Shown here: in pieces, positions 40,121-48,537 of the stretch
How positions within the stretch are numbered: the first letter of the stretch is position 1
How the letters are laid out: each line of letters starts with the position of its first letter
From: Oscillospiraceae bacterium
Lineage (GTDB): Bacteria; Bacillota; Clostridia; Oscillospirales; Oscillospiraceae
Length of the DNA stretch: 64,000 nt
Direction of reading: 5' to 3'
NCBI GenBank assembly: GCA_015067765.1
Contig: SVLV01000002.1
Location: forward strand, 1-64,000
Made by a program: the position numbers and the translations under genes
Notes under the pieces: generated by a model
Seen by the model: only the letters and a program-made list of their open reading frames with translations
What the model was told of the DNA's origin: nothing
Database searches by the model: none

Positions 40121-42673
40121 ATGAAACGAGCAGTTATTGGCATACTGGCCCATGTGGACGCGGGCAAGACGACACTGGCAGAAGCAATGCTGTACCGCGC
40201 CGGTCAGCTGCGTCAGTTGGGCCGCGTGGACCATGGCGATACCGCTATGGATACTCACCAGCTGGAGCGGGAGCGGGGCATTACAATCTTTGCCAGCCAG
40301 GCAGGCTTTACTGTAGGGGAGCTGTCTGTTACCTTGTTGGATACCCCCGGTCATGTGGACTTTTCCGCGGAGACGGAGCGTACCCTCCGGGTACTGGATT
40401 ATGCCGTGCTGGTGATCAGCGGCACGGAGGGCGTGCAGGCCCATACGGTGACCCTTTGGCGTCTGCTGCAGGAGTATCAGGTCCCTACCTTTGTGTTTGT
40501 CACCAAGATGGACTTTGCCCGTCATAGCCGGGAGGAATTGATGGCCGAACTGCGCCGGGAACTGGGCGATGGGTGTATGGACTTCAGTCCCGGGACAGAG
40601 GAAGACCGCATGGAACTGTTGGCCATGTGCCGGGAGGACCTGCTGGAAACCTATTTGGAAACGGGAATGGTGGCGGACGGAGATGTTGCGGATTTGATCG
40701 CAGCCCGCCAGGTGTTTCCCTGCTATTTCGGCTCGGGTCTGAAACTGGAAGGCGTGGACGAATTCCTTCAGGAACTGGAGCGTTGGAGTCGCGCCAACCG
40801 TTACCCGGAAGAGTTTGGTGCAAGAGTCTTTAAGATCAGCCATGACGGACAGGGCAACCGACTGACCCACCTGAAAGTGACAGGCGGAAAACTGCGGGTC
40901 CGCGATAGTGTGAAAACCGGGGAGCGGGAGGAGAAGGTCAGCCAGCTTCGTCTGTACAGCGGCGCAAAATTCTCTGCTGCGGAGGAAGTGGTGGCCGGTC
41001 AGGTATGTGCCGTTCTTGGCCTGAATGATACCCATGGAGGACAGGGATTGGGCTGGGAGTCAGCCGCTGGTGAGCCGCTGCTGGAGCCCGTAATGAATTA
41101 CCGCATCCTGCTGCCGGAGGGCTGTGATGCCCGGACGATGCTGCCTAAGCTGCGGCTGCTGGAGGAGGAAGATCCTCAGCTGCACATCAGCTGGAAGGAG
41201 AGCCTGCAGGAGATCCATGTCAGCTTGATGGGTCAGGTACAGATCGAGATCCTGCGCAGTCTCGTCAGCCAGCGCTTCGGCGTGGAGGTGGAGATCGATA
41301 GCGGGCGGGTGCTTTACAAGGAGACCATCACCGATGTGGTGGAGGGTGTGGGCCACTATGAGCCGCTGCGCCACTATGCGGAGGTCCATCTGCTGCTGGA
41401 GCCACTGCCGCTGGGAAGCGGTTTGGAGTTTGTCTCCCGCTGCAGTGAGGACTTGCTGGACCGCAATTGGCAGCGCCTGATCCTGACTCATTTGATGGAA
41501 AAACCCCATTTGGGCGTGCTGACCGGCTCGCCCGCTACCGATCTGCGGATTACCCTTGCCGCAGGACGCGCTCACCTGAAACACACAGAGGGCGGTGATT
41601 TCCGGCAGGCCACTTATCGCGCAGTGCGTCAGGGTCTGATGCAGGCCGAGAGTGTACTGCTGGAGCCCTACTACAGTTTCCGGTTGGAGATCCCGGTAGA
41701 GCAGCTGGGTCGCGCCATCAATGATCTGCGGGCCCGTCACGGTACATTCGATGCCCCGGAGAGTATGGGGACCATGTCCCATCTGCGGGGACGTGCCCCG
41801 GTAACGGCTCTGAACGGATATGCAGCGGAGCTGGCTGCCTATACGGGAGGCCGTGGCCGTCTGTTCTGTGAGGTGACCGGATACGATCTGTGCCACAATC
41901 CGGAGGAAGTCATTGCAGAAATCGGGTATGAGGCGGAGCGGGATATGGAGAATACACCGGACTCCGTGTTCTGTGCCCATGGCGCAGGATTCACCGTAAA
42001 ATGGGACAAGGTCCCGGAGTATATGCATCTGGGCAGCTGCCTGAAGCGGGAAGAACCTGTCTATGCGCCGAAGGTCATCCACCGCAATCTGCATTTAGAT
42101 GAAAAGGAACTGGAGGCCATCATGGAGCGGGAATTCGGACCCATCAGCCGCCCCCAGTATTCCAAACCCACTACTTATACTGCTGCGTCACAACCCATTG
42201 CAGCGCCGCGCAAGCGCTATGTGCTGGTGGACGGCTACAATGTGATCTTCGCCTGGCCGGAACTGAAGGAACTGGCACAGGTAGATCTGGATGCCGCCAG
42301 AGAGCGGCTGATCCATGTGTTGGGCAACTGGGCGGCCTTTACCCACAACGAGACGGTGCTTGTTTTTGATGGCTATAAGGTGACGGGCGGCTTGGGCGAA
42401 AAATATGAGAGCCGCGGTATCCGCGTGGTGTTTACCAAGGAAAAGGAAACAGCGGATATGTATATGGAGCGACTGGTTACAGAAATCGGCAAGAACGATC
42501 AGGTGCGGGTGGTGTCCTCTGACAGTCTGATTCAGCTTTCTGTGCTGCGTTCCGGCCTGCTGCGGGTCTCCGCCCGGGAATTTGAAGAAGAGGTCATGTC
42601 CGCCCATGAGGAGATCCGGCAGATGCTGTCTGCCAATTATCAGGTCGGCAGCGCAAAACTGCAGCAAAAATAA
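40121..42673 (+). CDS. TetM/EF-G-like translational GTPase fused to a Rae1/YacP-like NYN nuclease domain
   Basis: The 850-residue protein has a translational GTPase part (about 1-650) like ribosome-protection factors: G1 AHVDAGKT (10-17), G2 RGIT (52-55), G3 DTPGH (74-78) and a variant G4 TKMD (128-131), followed by EF-G-like domains II-V. After a linker rich in Ser/Thr/Ala comes a NYN domain (about 698-850): VDGYN, LVFDGYK, ETADMYMERL and SSDSL, with acidic residues Asp704, Asp750, Asp779 and Asp801 in the order seen in PIN/NYN nucleases. In Bacillus, Rae1 (YacP) is a NYN endonuclease that cuts mRNA in the ribosomal A site, and its gene lies near mrnC. Here mrnC is the next gene. The likely role is ribosome rescue or mRNA cleavage. 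Confidence 0.85.
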   Translation: MKRAVIGILAHVDAGKTTLAEAMLYRAGQLRQLGRVDHGDTAMDTHQLERERGITIFASQAGFTVGELSVTLLDTPGHVDFSAETERTLRVLDYAVLVISGTEGVQAHTVTLWRLLQEYQVPTFVFVTKMDFARHSREELMAELRRELGDGCMDFSPGTEEDRMELLAMCREDLLETYLETGMVADGDVADLIAARQVFPCYFGSGLKLEGVDEFLQELERWSRANRYPEEFGARVFKISHDGQGNRLTHLKVTGGKLRVRDSVKTGEREEKVSQLRLYSGAKFSAAEEVVAGQVCAVLGLNDTHGGQGLGWESAAGEPLLEPVMNYRILLPEGCDARTMLPKLRLLEEEDPQLHISWKESLQEIHVSLMGQVQIEILRSLVSQRFGVEVEIDSGRVLYKETITDVVEGVGHYEPLRHYAEVHLLLEPLPLGSGLEFVSRCSEDLLDRNWQRLILTHLMEKPHLGVLTGSPATDLRITLAAGRAHLKHTEGGDFRQATYRAVRQGLMQAESVLLEPYYSFRLEIPVEQLGRAINDLRARHGTFDAPESMGTMSHLRGRAPVTALNGYAAELAAYTGGRGRLFCEVTGYDLCHNPEEVIAEIGYEAERDMENTPDSVFCAHGAGFTVKWDKVPEYMHLGSCLKREEPVYAPKVIHRNLHLDEKELEAIMEREFGPISRPQYSKPTTYTAASQPIAAPRKRYVLVDGYNVIFAWPELKELAQVDLDAARERLIHVLGNWAAFTHNETVLVFDGYKVTGGLGEKYESRGIRVVFTKEKETADMYMERLVTEIGKNDQVRVVSSDSLIQLSVLRSGLLRVSAREFEEEVMSAHEEIRQMLSANYQVGSAKLQQK

Positions 42674-42681
42674 GGTGCTCG

Positions 42682-42710
42682 TTGCGGGATGCACCATTTT
42701 GTGCTACAGT
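42682..42710 (+). promoter_or_regulatory. Promoter of mrnC-rqcH
   Basis: TTGCGG, 17 bp, TACAGT, 34 nt before the mrnC start. Confidence 0.6.
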
Positions 42711-42744
42711 AAAAAGGTATTTTAGATACTGAGGAGCAGATTCC

Positions 42745-43146
42745 ATGACAGATTATTTTTCCCTTCGGCTGACGGAGGATGAGATCCGCAATATCAGCAG
42801 CATCGGCCTGGCCCATTTGGGAGATGGTGTGTATGAGCTGTTGGTGCGCGCCAAGCTGTGTGCAGAGGGTAAGGCCACCGGCAAGGGTCTGCACCGTGCC
42901 ACGGTGGAATTGGTGCGCGCTCCGGTGCAGGCACAGCTGTCCCAGAAGATCCTGCCGCTGTTGACCGAGGAGGAGCAGGCGGTCTTCAAGAGAGGGCGCA
43001 ACGCCAATGTCAATGCAATTCCCCACAATGCCAGCCGTGCAGAATACCAGCAGGCGACGGCACTGGAGGCATTGTTTGGCTGGCTGTATCTGCACGACAG
43101 AAAAGACCGGATTCAGGAACTGTTTACCATCATGATGGAGGATTGA
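42745..43146 (+). CDS. mrnC: Mini-ribonuclease III
   Basis: The 133-residue protein is an RNase III catalytic domain without a double-stranded RNA-binding domain. IGLAHLGDGVYELLVR holds the catalytic Asp and TALEALFGWLYL the second acidic motif. In Bacillus, MrnC matures the 23S rRNA ends. It is followed after 3 nt by rqcH. Confidence 0.93.
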   Translation: MTDYFSLRLTEDEIRNISSIGLAHLGDGVYELLVRAKLCAEGKATGKGLHRATVELVRAPVQAQLSQKILPLLTEEEQAVFKRGRNANVNAIPHNASRAEYQQATALEALFGWLYLHDRKDRIQELFTIMMED

Positions 43147-43149
43147 CCC

Positions 43150-44892
43150 ATGCCACTGGATGCCATCTGCCTGCAGGCAGTTGTACAAGAGATCACCCCT
43201 CAGCTATTGGGGGCACGGATCGAAAAAATCCATCAGCCCACCCGGGATCAGGTGGTCCTGCTTCTGCGGGGTGGAAAGCGCCTGCTGCTGAGTGCTTCGG
43301 CCAACCAGCCGCGGTTGCATCTGACCGGCCTGACGCGGGACAATCCCAGCCAGCCGCCCATGTTCTGCATGCTGCTGCGCAAGCATCTGGCCGGTGGCCG
43401 GATTGCGGCCGTGCGCCAAACCGAACTGGAGCGCGTGGTGGAGCTGGAAATCCAGGCGCTGGATGAACTGGGAGAGCAGAGCAGCTTCCGTCTGATTCTG
43501 GAGGCCATGGGCCGCCATTCCAATCTGATCCTCTGCGGAAAAGAGGGGCATATCATCGATTGCATGCGCCGGGTGGATATGGAGATGTCCCAACAGCGAC
43601 AAGTGCTTCCGGGCCTCTTTTATCGTCTGCCTCCCCAGCAGGAAAAGTTGTCTCCTCTGGCGGTGGAGCGGGAGGAGTTTCTCCGTCTGCTGCAGGATTG
43701 CGGGGAGCGCACGCTGGATCGGTGGTTGCTGGATACCTTTACCGCGTTGCCGCCTCTGATGGCCCGGGAACTTGTCTATCGCGCCTGCGGCAGTACCGAT
43801 GCCAGATGGACAGAAGAGACGATGGAACCATTGTGGGACACCTTCTTCCTTTGGCAAAATGCCGTAAAGGAAAACAACTTTATCCCAGTTGCATTGAAAC
43901 GGGATGGGAAATATTCTGATTTCACATATAGCCCTATTTTCCAGTATGAGGAGTATGTGGTCAACGAAACAGCAGAGAGCTTCTCCGCGTTGCTGGATGA
44001 CTTCTATGAGGGTCGCGAGCAGGCGGAGCGGGTACGCCAAAAGGGGCAGGATCTGCTGAAAACGGCGACCAGTGCCCGGGATCGGCTGCGCCGAAAGCTG
44101 ACCATGCAGGAAAAGGAGTATCTGCAGACACAGAACCGGGAGCAACACAGGATCCATGGAGAATTGATTACGGCCAATCTCTACCGCATGGAGCGAGGGG
44201 AGCGGAAGCTGACGGCAGAGAACTACTATGAAGAGGGGTGTCCCACTGTGGAGATCCCGCTGGACCCCCGTCTGACACCGCAGCAGAACGCAGCCCGCTA
44301 CTTCAAGCAGTACACCAAGGCCAAGACGGCGGAAAAAATCCTGACGGAGCAACTGGAGAAAGGCAGGGTGGAACTGACCTATTTGGAGAGTGTCCTGCAG
44401 GAACTGCAGTTGGCGGAAAGTGAACAGGATTTCAATGATATCCGCGCGGAACTGACAGACGGTGGTTATCTGCGCCAACAGCGGAGCAGCAAGAAAGGCG
44501 GATTTCAGCGGGCCTCCCGGCCAAGAGAATTCCGTTCCAGTGCCGGACTTCGGATTTTGGTGGGTCGCAACAACCGCCAGAATGACCGCCTGACCGGAAA
44601 AGAAGCTTGGAAGAGTGATATTTGGCTGCATACGCAGAAGATTCACGGTTCCCATGTGATCCTCTTTACGGAGGGGATGGAGCCGGATGAGCAGAGTCTC
44701 TATGAGGCAGCCATGCTGGCGGCCTGGTATTCCCAGGGCCGCGAGGGCAGTAAAGTGCCGGTGGACTATACGCCGGTGAAATTTGTCAAGAAGCCGGCAG
44801 GCAGCAAGCCCGGTATGGTGGTCTATACCACCTATCAGACCATGCTGGTGGATCCGGATGAGGCTCTGATTAAGGCACTGGCTGTGAAATAG
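43150..44892 (+). CDS. rqcH: Rqc2-type ribosome quality control factor RqcH (NFACT family)
   Basis: The 580-residue protein has the NFACT arrangement: an N-terminal NFACT-N domain (about 1-220), a helical and coiled-coil middle (about 290-440) and the C-terminal NFACT-R domain (about 455-570) with ILVGRNNRQNDRLT and DIWLHTQKIHGSHVI. In bacteria, RqcH binds stalled 50S-peptidyl-tRNA complexes and adds alanine tails that mark the chain for degradation. Older annotations call it fibronectin-binding protein. Its partnership with a GTPase-NYN fusion and mrnC gives this region a clear translation-quality theme. Confidence 0.93.
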   Translation: MPLDAICLQAVVQEITPQLLGARIEKIHQPTRDQVVLLLRGGKRLLLSASANQPRLHLTGLTRDNPSQPPMFCMLLRKHLAGGRIAAVRQTELERVVELEIQALDELGEQSSFRLILEAMGRHSNLILCGKEGHIIDCMRRVDMEMSQQRQVLPGLFYRLPPQQEKLSPLAVEREEFLRLLQDCGERTLDRWLLDTFTALPPLMARELVYRACGSTDARWTEETMEPLWDTFFLWQNAVKENNFIPVALKRDGKYSDFTYSPIFQYEEYVVNETAESFSALLDDFYEGREQAERVRQKGQDLLKTATSARDRLRRKLTMQEKEYLQTQNREQHRIHGELITANLYRMERGERKLTAENYYEEGCPTVEIPLDPRLTPQQNAARYFKQYTKAKTAEKILTEQLEKGRVELTYLESVLQELQLAESEQDFNDIRAELTDGGYLRQQRSSKKGGFQRASRPREFRSSAGLRILVGRNNRQNDRLTGKEAWKSDIWLHTQKIHGSHVILFTEGMEPDEQSLYEAAMLAAWYSQGREGSKVPVDYTPVKFVKKPAGSKPGMVVYTTYQTMLVDPDEALIKALAVK

Positions 44893-44931
44893 CCATAGAT
44901 TCTAAAAAATAGGGATATGGAGGATGGAATG

Positions 44932-45432
44932 ATGAGCATCGTTAAGAATGAACCCAAGTACAAGAACGGTCTGCTGCAGGCGATCCGTGCCCAGTTGGAG
45001 CACCGTGCCTTTTGGCTGTATCTGCTCTGCGATGAGGCAAAGAAGCGTGGGCTGGATCCCATGGATTTCGGCAGTGCAGCCGTGAAGCGCTGCGGCCTGT
45101 CTCAGGGTGCCGATCTGGTGGCCAAGGGTGGTACCGACAGCCTGAAGGGCCTGAAAAAGACCCTGTTCACTAAGCCTGCGCAGCTGGTGTTTGAGATGGA
45201 AGTGAAGGAAGTCACCGATGACACCCTGAACATCGATTTCCATTACTGCCCGCTGGTGAAGGCTTGGCAGAAGGCCGGCTGCAGCGATGAGGAGATTGCA
45301 ATGCTCTGCGATATTGCCATGTGCGGCGACCACGGAATCGGTGAGACCTACGGCAGTGTGCTGGATCTGCCCAAGTGCATCGCAAAGGGTGACGATATCT
45401 GCGCTCTGCGCTATCATAAGAAGGATAAGTAA
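44932..45432 (+). CDS. L-2-amino-thiazoline-4-carboxylate hydrolase family protein
   Basis: The 166-residue protein shows the family pattern of HYCPLVKAWQKAG and CDIAMCGDHGIG, with conserved Cys and His residues. The named member opens the thiazoline ring to S- or N-carbamoyl-cysteine, but many homologues in Clostridia lie outside cysteine pathways and are uncharacterised. Two ATGs are adjacent; the second (44932) has GGAGG 8 nt upstream. It lies 39 nt after rqcH without a terminator, so co-transcription with translation-quality genes is possible. Confidence 0.75.
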   Translation: MSIVKNEPKYKNGLLQAIRAQLEHRAFWLYLLCDEAKKRGLDPMDFGSAAVKRCGLSQGADLVAKGGTDSLKGLKKTLFTKPAQLVFEMEVKEVTDDTLNIDFHYCPLVKAWQKAGCSDEEIAMLCDIAMCGDHGIGETYGSVLDLPKCIAKGDDICALRYHKKDK

Positions 45433-45442
45433 TGCATACAAG

Positions 45443-45484
45443 CAAAAAGAGGGCTGAGATCAAATGATCTCAGCCCTCTTTGAA
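45443..45484. terminator. Bidirectional terminator
   Basis: A perfect 17-bp stem (aaagagggctgagatca with its complement) between convergent genes. Confidence 0.93.
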
Positions 45485-45504
45485 TACAGGGAATATGTAG
45501 GAGA

Positions 45505-46707
45505 TTAATACTTCTCCACGATAGCGACGAACTCGTCCTCGGTCAGCTCGCGGCCAACCTCGAAAGCGTAATCCTTCACATCGTTGAGGATCAGCTTGAC
45601 GGTGTCCTTATCGGGCATGGGTCTGCCCATGCGCTCCAGCCACATCTCGATGTTGGGAGCACCGGCCTTCTTACCCATGCGGATGCTGATGGGATCATGG
45701 CCGACCAGCTCGGGACCGTAGGAACCCAGCATGGAGGACTTCAGATTCTTCACCCAGGAGGCAACGATACCGCTCTCCACGTGGAAGATGGAATCGCCGA
45801 TGATGGGACGGTTGCAGCGCTCGGTCAGGCCGGACAGCTTCTGCATCAGCTTGGCAGTCTCGCGCATCTTGTTGGTGTTAAGGCCCAGGTCGATGTTGTA
45901 GGTGCACAGCAGGGTCATGACCAGATCCTCATAGGGGGTGTTACCGGCGCGCTCGCCGATACCGGTGATGCAGGTGTGAGCCACCTCAGCACCGGCAGCC
46001 AGACCGAAGACGGTGTTGGCAGCGCCCATGCCGAAGTCGTCATGGAAGTGGACCTCGATGGGAACATCCACATGCTTCTTCATGGTCTTAACCAGAGTGT
46101 AGGCACCATGGGGGTTCAGACCGCCGACGGTATCGGCCAGAGTCAGAGCATCCATGTGGCCCTCAGCGCCGATGCGCTTGACGGTATTGATGAACCAGAC
46201 GGGATCGGCACGGGTGCAGTCGATGGTGAAGAACACGACGCGCAGGCCCTTCTCGTGGGCATAGTTGGTGACGTCAATGGACTGCTGGATGGCCTTCTCC
46301 ACCGGCCAGCGATAGGCATTGATGATGGAGTGCTCACTGCAGGGGATCTCGCAAACGATGCCCTTGCAGCCACAATCCAGAGCCAGATCCACATCGCCCT
46401 TGGTGCAGCGGGCAAAGGAGTAGATCTCGGGGCCCAGATTTCTCTTGGCGATCTCGTAAACAGCCTGACGGTCCTGATCGGAGACTGCGGGCATACCGGC
46501 CTCGATGCGGTGAACGCCCAGCTCGGCCAGCTGCTCAGCGATAGCGATCTTATCGTCCTTCGTAAACACGATACCGGCCTGCTGCTCGCCGTCGCGCAGA
46601 GTCACATCGTGCAGGAGAATCTTGTCAGCAAAGTTGAGATTGGCGGTTGCCTCCGGATCAAAGTTCCAGGGGCTGGTAAACCATTTGTCAGTTTTCCAGG
46701 GCTGCAT
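45505..46707 (-). CDS. DRE-TIM metallolyase (homocitrate/isopropylmalate synthase-like)
   Basis: The 400-residue protein starts its TIM barrel with LLHDVTLRDGEQQAG, where Arg and Asp of the DRE triad lie, and has the metal-binding HFHDDFGMG. This family condenses acetyl-CoA or related acyl-CoA with a 2-oxo acid. There is no C-terminal leucine regulatory domain, so it is not classical LeuA. Homocitrate, citramalate or another 2-oxo acid product is possible. It stands alone with its own promoter; no leu or lys genes are beside it. Codon use is that of a highly expressed gene. Confidence 0.85.
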   Translation of the reverse strand: MQPWKTDKWFTSPWNFDPEATANLNFADKILLHDVTLRDGEQQAGIVFTKDDKIAIAEQLAELGVHRIEAGMPAVSDQDRQAVYEIAKRNLGPEIYSFARCTKGDVDLALDCGCKGIVCEIPCSEHSIINAYRWPVEKAIQQSIDVTNYAHEKGLRVVFFTIDCTRADPVWFINTVKRIGAEGHMDALTLADTVGGLNPHGAYTLVKTMKKHVDVPIEVHFHDDFGMGAANTVFGLAAGAEVAHTCITGIGERAGNTPYEDLVMTLLCTYNIDLGLNTNKMRETAKLMQKLSGLTERCNRPIIGDSIFHVESGIVASWVKNLKSSMLGSYGPELVGHDPISIRMGKKAGAPNIEMWLERMGRPMPDKDTVKLILNDVKDYAFEVGRELTEDEFVAIVEKY

Positions 46708-46773
46708 AGTTTTCCATTCCTTTCTGTGTTTGTAATATACAGGTACAATGAACCCATTGTTTATAACATTCGT

Positions 46774-46802
46774 AGTATACCAAAAAGATGTACTTGTGAC
46801 AA
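46774..46802 (-). promoter_or_regulatory. Promoter of the DRE-TIM enzyme gene
   Basis: Minus strand TTGTCA, 17 bp, TATACT; the leader of about 60 nt contains a small hairpin. Confidence 0.75.
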
Positions 46803-46841
46803 GTAGAGAGTCTATTAATTTTTTGGCGTTTTTGCAATAGG

Positions 46842-46872
46842 AAAAATAAATCCCGGGTCCAATGACCCGGGA
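46842..46872 (-). terminator. Terminator of the DUF378 gene
   Basis: Minus strand stem tcccgggtc / gacccggga, ATTG loop, then TTTATTTTT. Confidence 0.88.
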
Positions 46873-46885
46873 TCGGATGTCTGCC

Positions 46886-47089
46886 TCAAACAGACGGATC
46901 TTCGCGAAAGAGCAGGGTGATGCACCACAATCCTGTTACACCGACCAGCGCATAGATCACGCGGCTCAGCATAGCCATCTGTCCGCCGCAGAGAAAAGCC
47001 ACACAGTCAAAACCGAACAGACCGATGCTGCCCCAGTTCAGTGCACCGACGATCGTGAGGATCAGCGCCAGACGATCAATGATCTTCAT
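46886..47089 (-). CDS. DUF378 family small membrane protein
   Basis: The 67-residue protein has two membrane segments separated by a short loop. The first part (LALILTIVGALNWGSIGLF) is the hallmark of DUF378, and a Cys lies in each half. The function is unknown. AAGGAGG is well placed, and a terminator follows, so it is a real single-gene unit. Confidence 0.88.
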   Translation of the reverse strand: MKIIDRLALILTIVGALNWGSIGLFGFDCVAFLCGGQMAMLSRVIYALVGVTGLWCITLLFREDPSV

Positions 47090-47181
47090 GAAAAACCTCC
47101 TTATAACAGGGCATTACAATGCAAGTATCTCCCGAAGAGCGCGCCGCTATACAAGAGAGTAAGAAAAAGTGTGGGGCTGCT

Positions 47182-47210
47182 TGCCAATTCTGTGCATGCA
47201 TTGTATAATG
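47182..47210 (+). promoter_or_regulatory. Promoter of DUF1015-ispE
   Basis: TTGCCA, 17 bp, perfect TATAAT. Confidence 0.8.
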
Positions 47211-47244
47211 AAACGACCGAAAGAGAGAAAACCGGAGGTGTAAC

Positions 47245-48528
47245 ATGTTGGAAAAGTTTCAGGGCTTGGGCTTTTATCCGGCAGATATTCTGCTGCCCAA
47301 GAGTTGTGATATGAGTAAGTGGGCCGTGGTGGCCTGCGATCAGTTTACTTCCGAGCCGGAATACTGGCAGGCGGTGGAGCAGCAGGTGGGAGAGGCTCCC
47401 TCAACTCTGCGCCTGATCCTTCCGGAGGCCATGCTGAAGGATCCTGAGGTGGACCGGCGGATCGTTGCCATCAATGGTGCCATGGAGCAGTATCTGGAGA
47501 GCGATGTATTTGCAGAATTGGCACAGAGCATGATCTATGTGGAACGCACCCAGTCCGATGGGAAGGTGCGCCACGGTCTGGTGGGTATGGTGGATCTGGA
47601 GGACTATGATTTTACCCCTGGCTCCGGTGCCCTGATTCGCGCCACGGAGGGCACGGTGCTGGATCGTATTCCGCCCCGTGCCAAGGTGCGCAGAAATGCC
47701 CCTATCGAACTGCCCCATGTGATGCTGCTGATCGATGACCCGGACAAAACGGTAATCGAGCCGCTGACAGCTGCTGCAGAGACGATGGAGCAGGTTTACG
47801 ATTTCCAGCTGATGCAGCAGGGCGGCCACATCCGTGGTTTCCGGCTGACAGAGGAACAGATGGCTCAGACGGCAGATCAGCTTCGGGCACTGACCGCTCC
47901 TGCCGCCATGGAGAAGAAATACGGTATGGGCGATGCCGCTCCGCTGCTGTTTGCGGTGGGTGACGGCAATCACTCCTTGGCCACGGCAAAGGCCTGTTAC
48001 GAGGAGAAAAAGCAGCAGCTGGGCGAAGCGGTCGCCCGTGAATTGCCTTGCCGCTATGCGCTGGTGGAGGTGGTCAACAATCACGATGATGCCCTGCAGT
48101 TTGAACCCATTCACCGCGTGCTCTTTGATGCAGACCGGCAGAAGTTTATGGACCTGTTTTGTCAGTACTACCCCAACTGCTATGAGGGGAAGGGCGAAGG
48201 CCATGTGATCGAGTTTGTCTGGGAAGGCAAGGACACCTTCTATACGGTGCCGGATCCCCAGGCGCAGCTGGCCGTTGGGACGCTGCAGGCAGTGGTGGAT
48301 GACTATGTGAAAAGCTGCGGCGGGGAAGTGGACTATATCCACGGCGATGAGGTGACCCGTCAGCTGGGCAGCCAGCCGGGGAATATGGGTTTCCTGCTGC
48401 CTGCTATGGGGAAGGAGCAGCTGTTCAAGACGGTAATGGCAGACGGTGTGCTGCCCCGCAAGACCTTTTCCATGGGTCATGCGCAGGACAAGCGCTACTA
48501 TGTGGAAGCACGGAAGATTGTGAAATAA
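47245..48528 (+). CDS. DUF1015 family protein
   Basis: The 427-residue protein has the DUF1015 pattern, with an N-terminal FYPADILLPKS segment and the most conserved loop AVGDGNHSLATAK near residue 235. The family is widespread and related to ParB-like serine kinases by some profile comparisons, but I cannot assign an activity. GGAGG precedes the ATG. It lies 9 nt before ispE, so the two are co-transcribed. Confidence 0.85.
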   Translation: MLEKFQGLGFYPADILLPKSCDMSKWAVVACDQFTSEPEYWQAVEQQVGEAPSTLRLILPEAMLKDPEVDRRIVAINGAMEQYLESDVFAELAQSMIYVERTQSDGKVRHGLVGMVDLEDYDFTPGSGALIRATEGTVLDRIPPRAKVRRNAPIELPHVMLLIDDPDKTVIEPLTAAAETMEQVYDFQLMQQGGHIRGFRLTEEQMAQTADQLRALTAPAAMEKKYGMGDAAPLLFAVGDGNHSLATAKACYEEKKQQLGEAVARELPCRYALVEVVNNHDDALQFEPIHRVLFDADRQKFMDLFCQYYPNCYEGKGEGHVIEFVWEGKDTFYTVPDPQAQLAVGTLQAVVDDYVKSCGGEVDYIHGDEVTRQLGSQPGNMGFLLPAMGKEQLFKTVMADGVLPRKTFSMGHAQDKRYYVEARKIVK

Positions 48529-48537
48529 GAGGTTGCT

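Noticed and set aside
40121-42673. Acquired tetracycline-resistance gene of the tet(M) type
   Set aside because: The G4 motif, the NYN fusion and the core-genome context with mrnC and rqcH differ from mobile tet genes, and codon use matches the surroundings.
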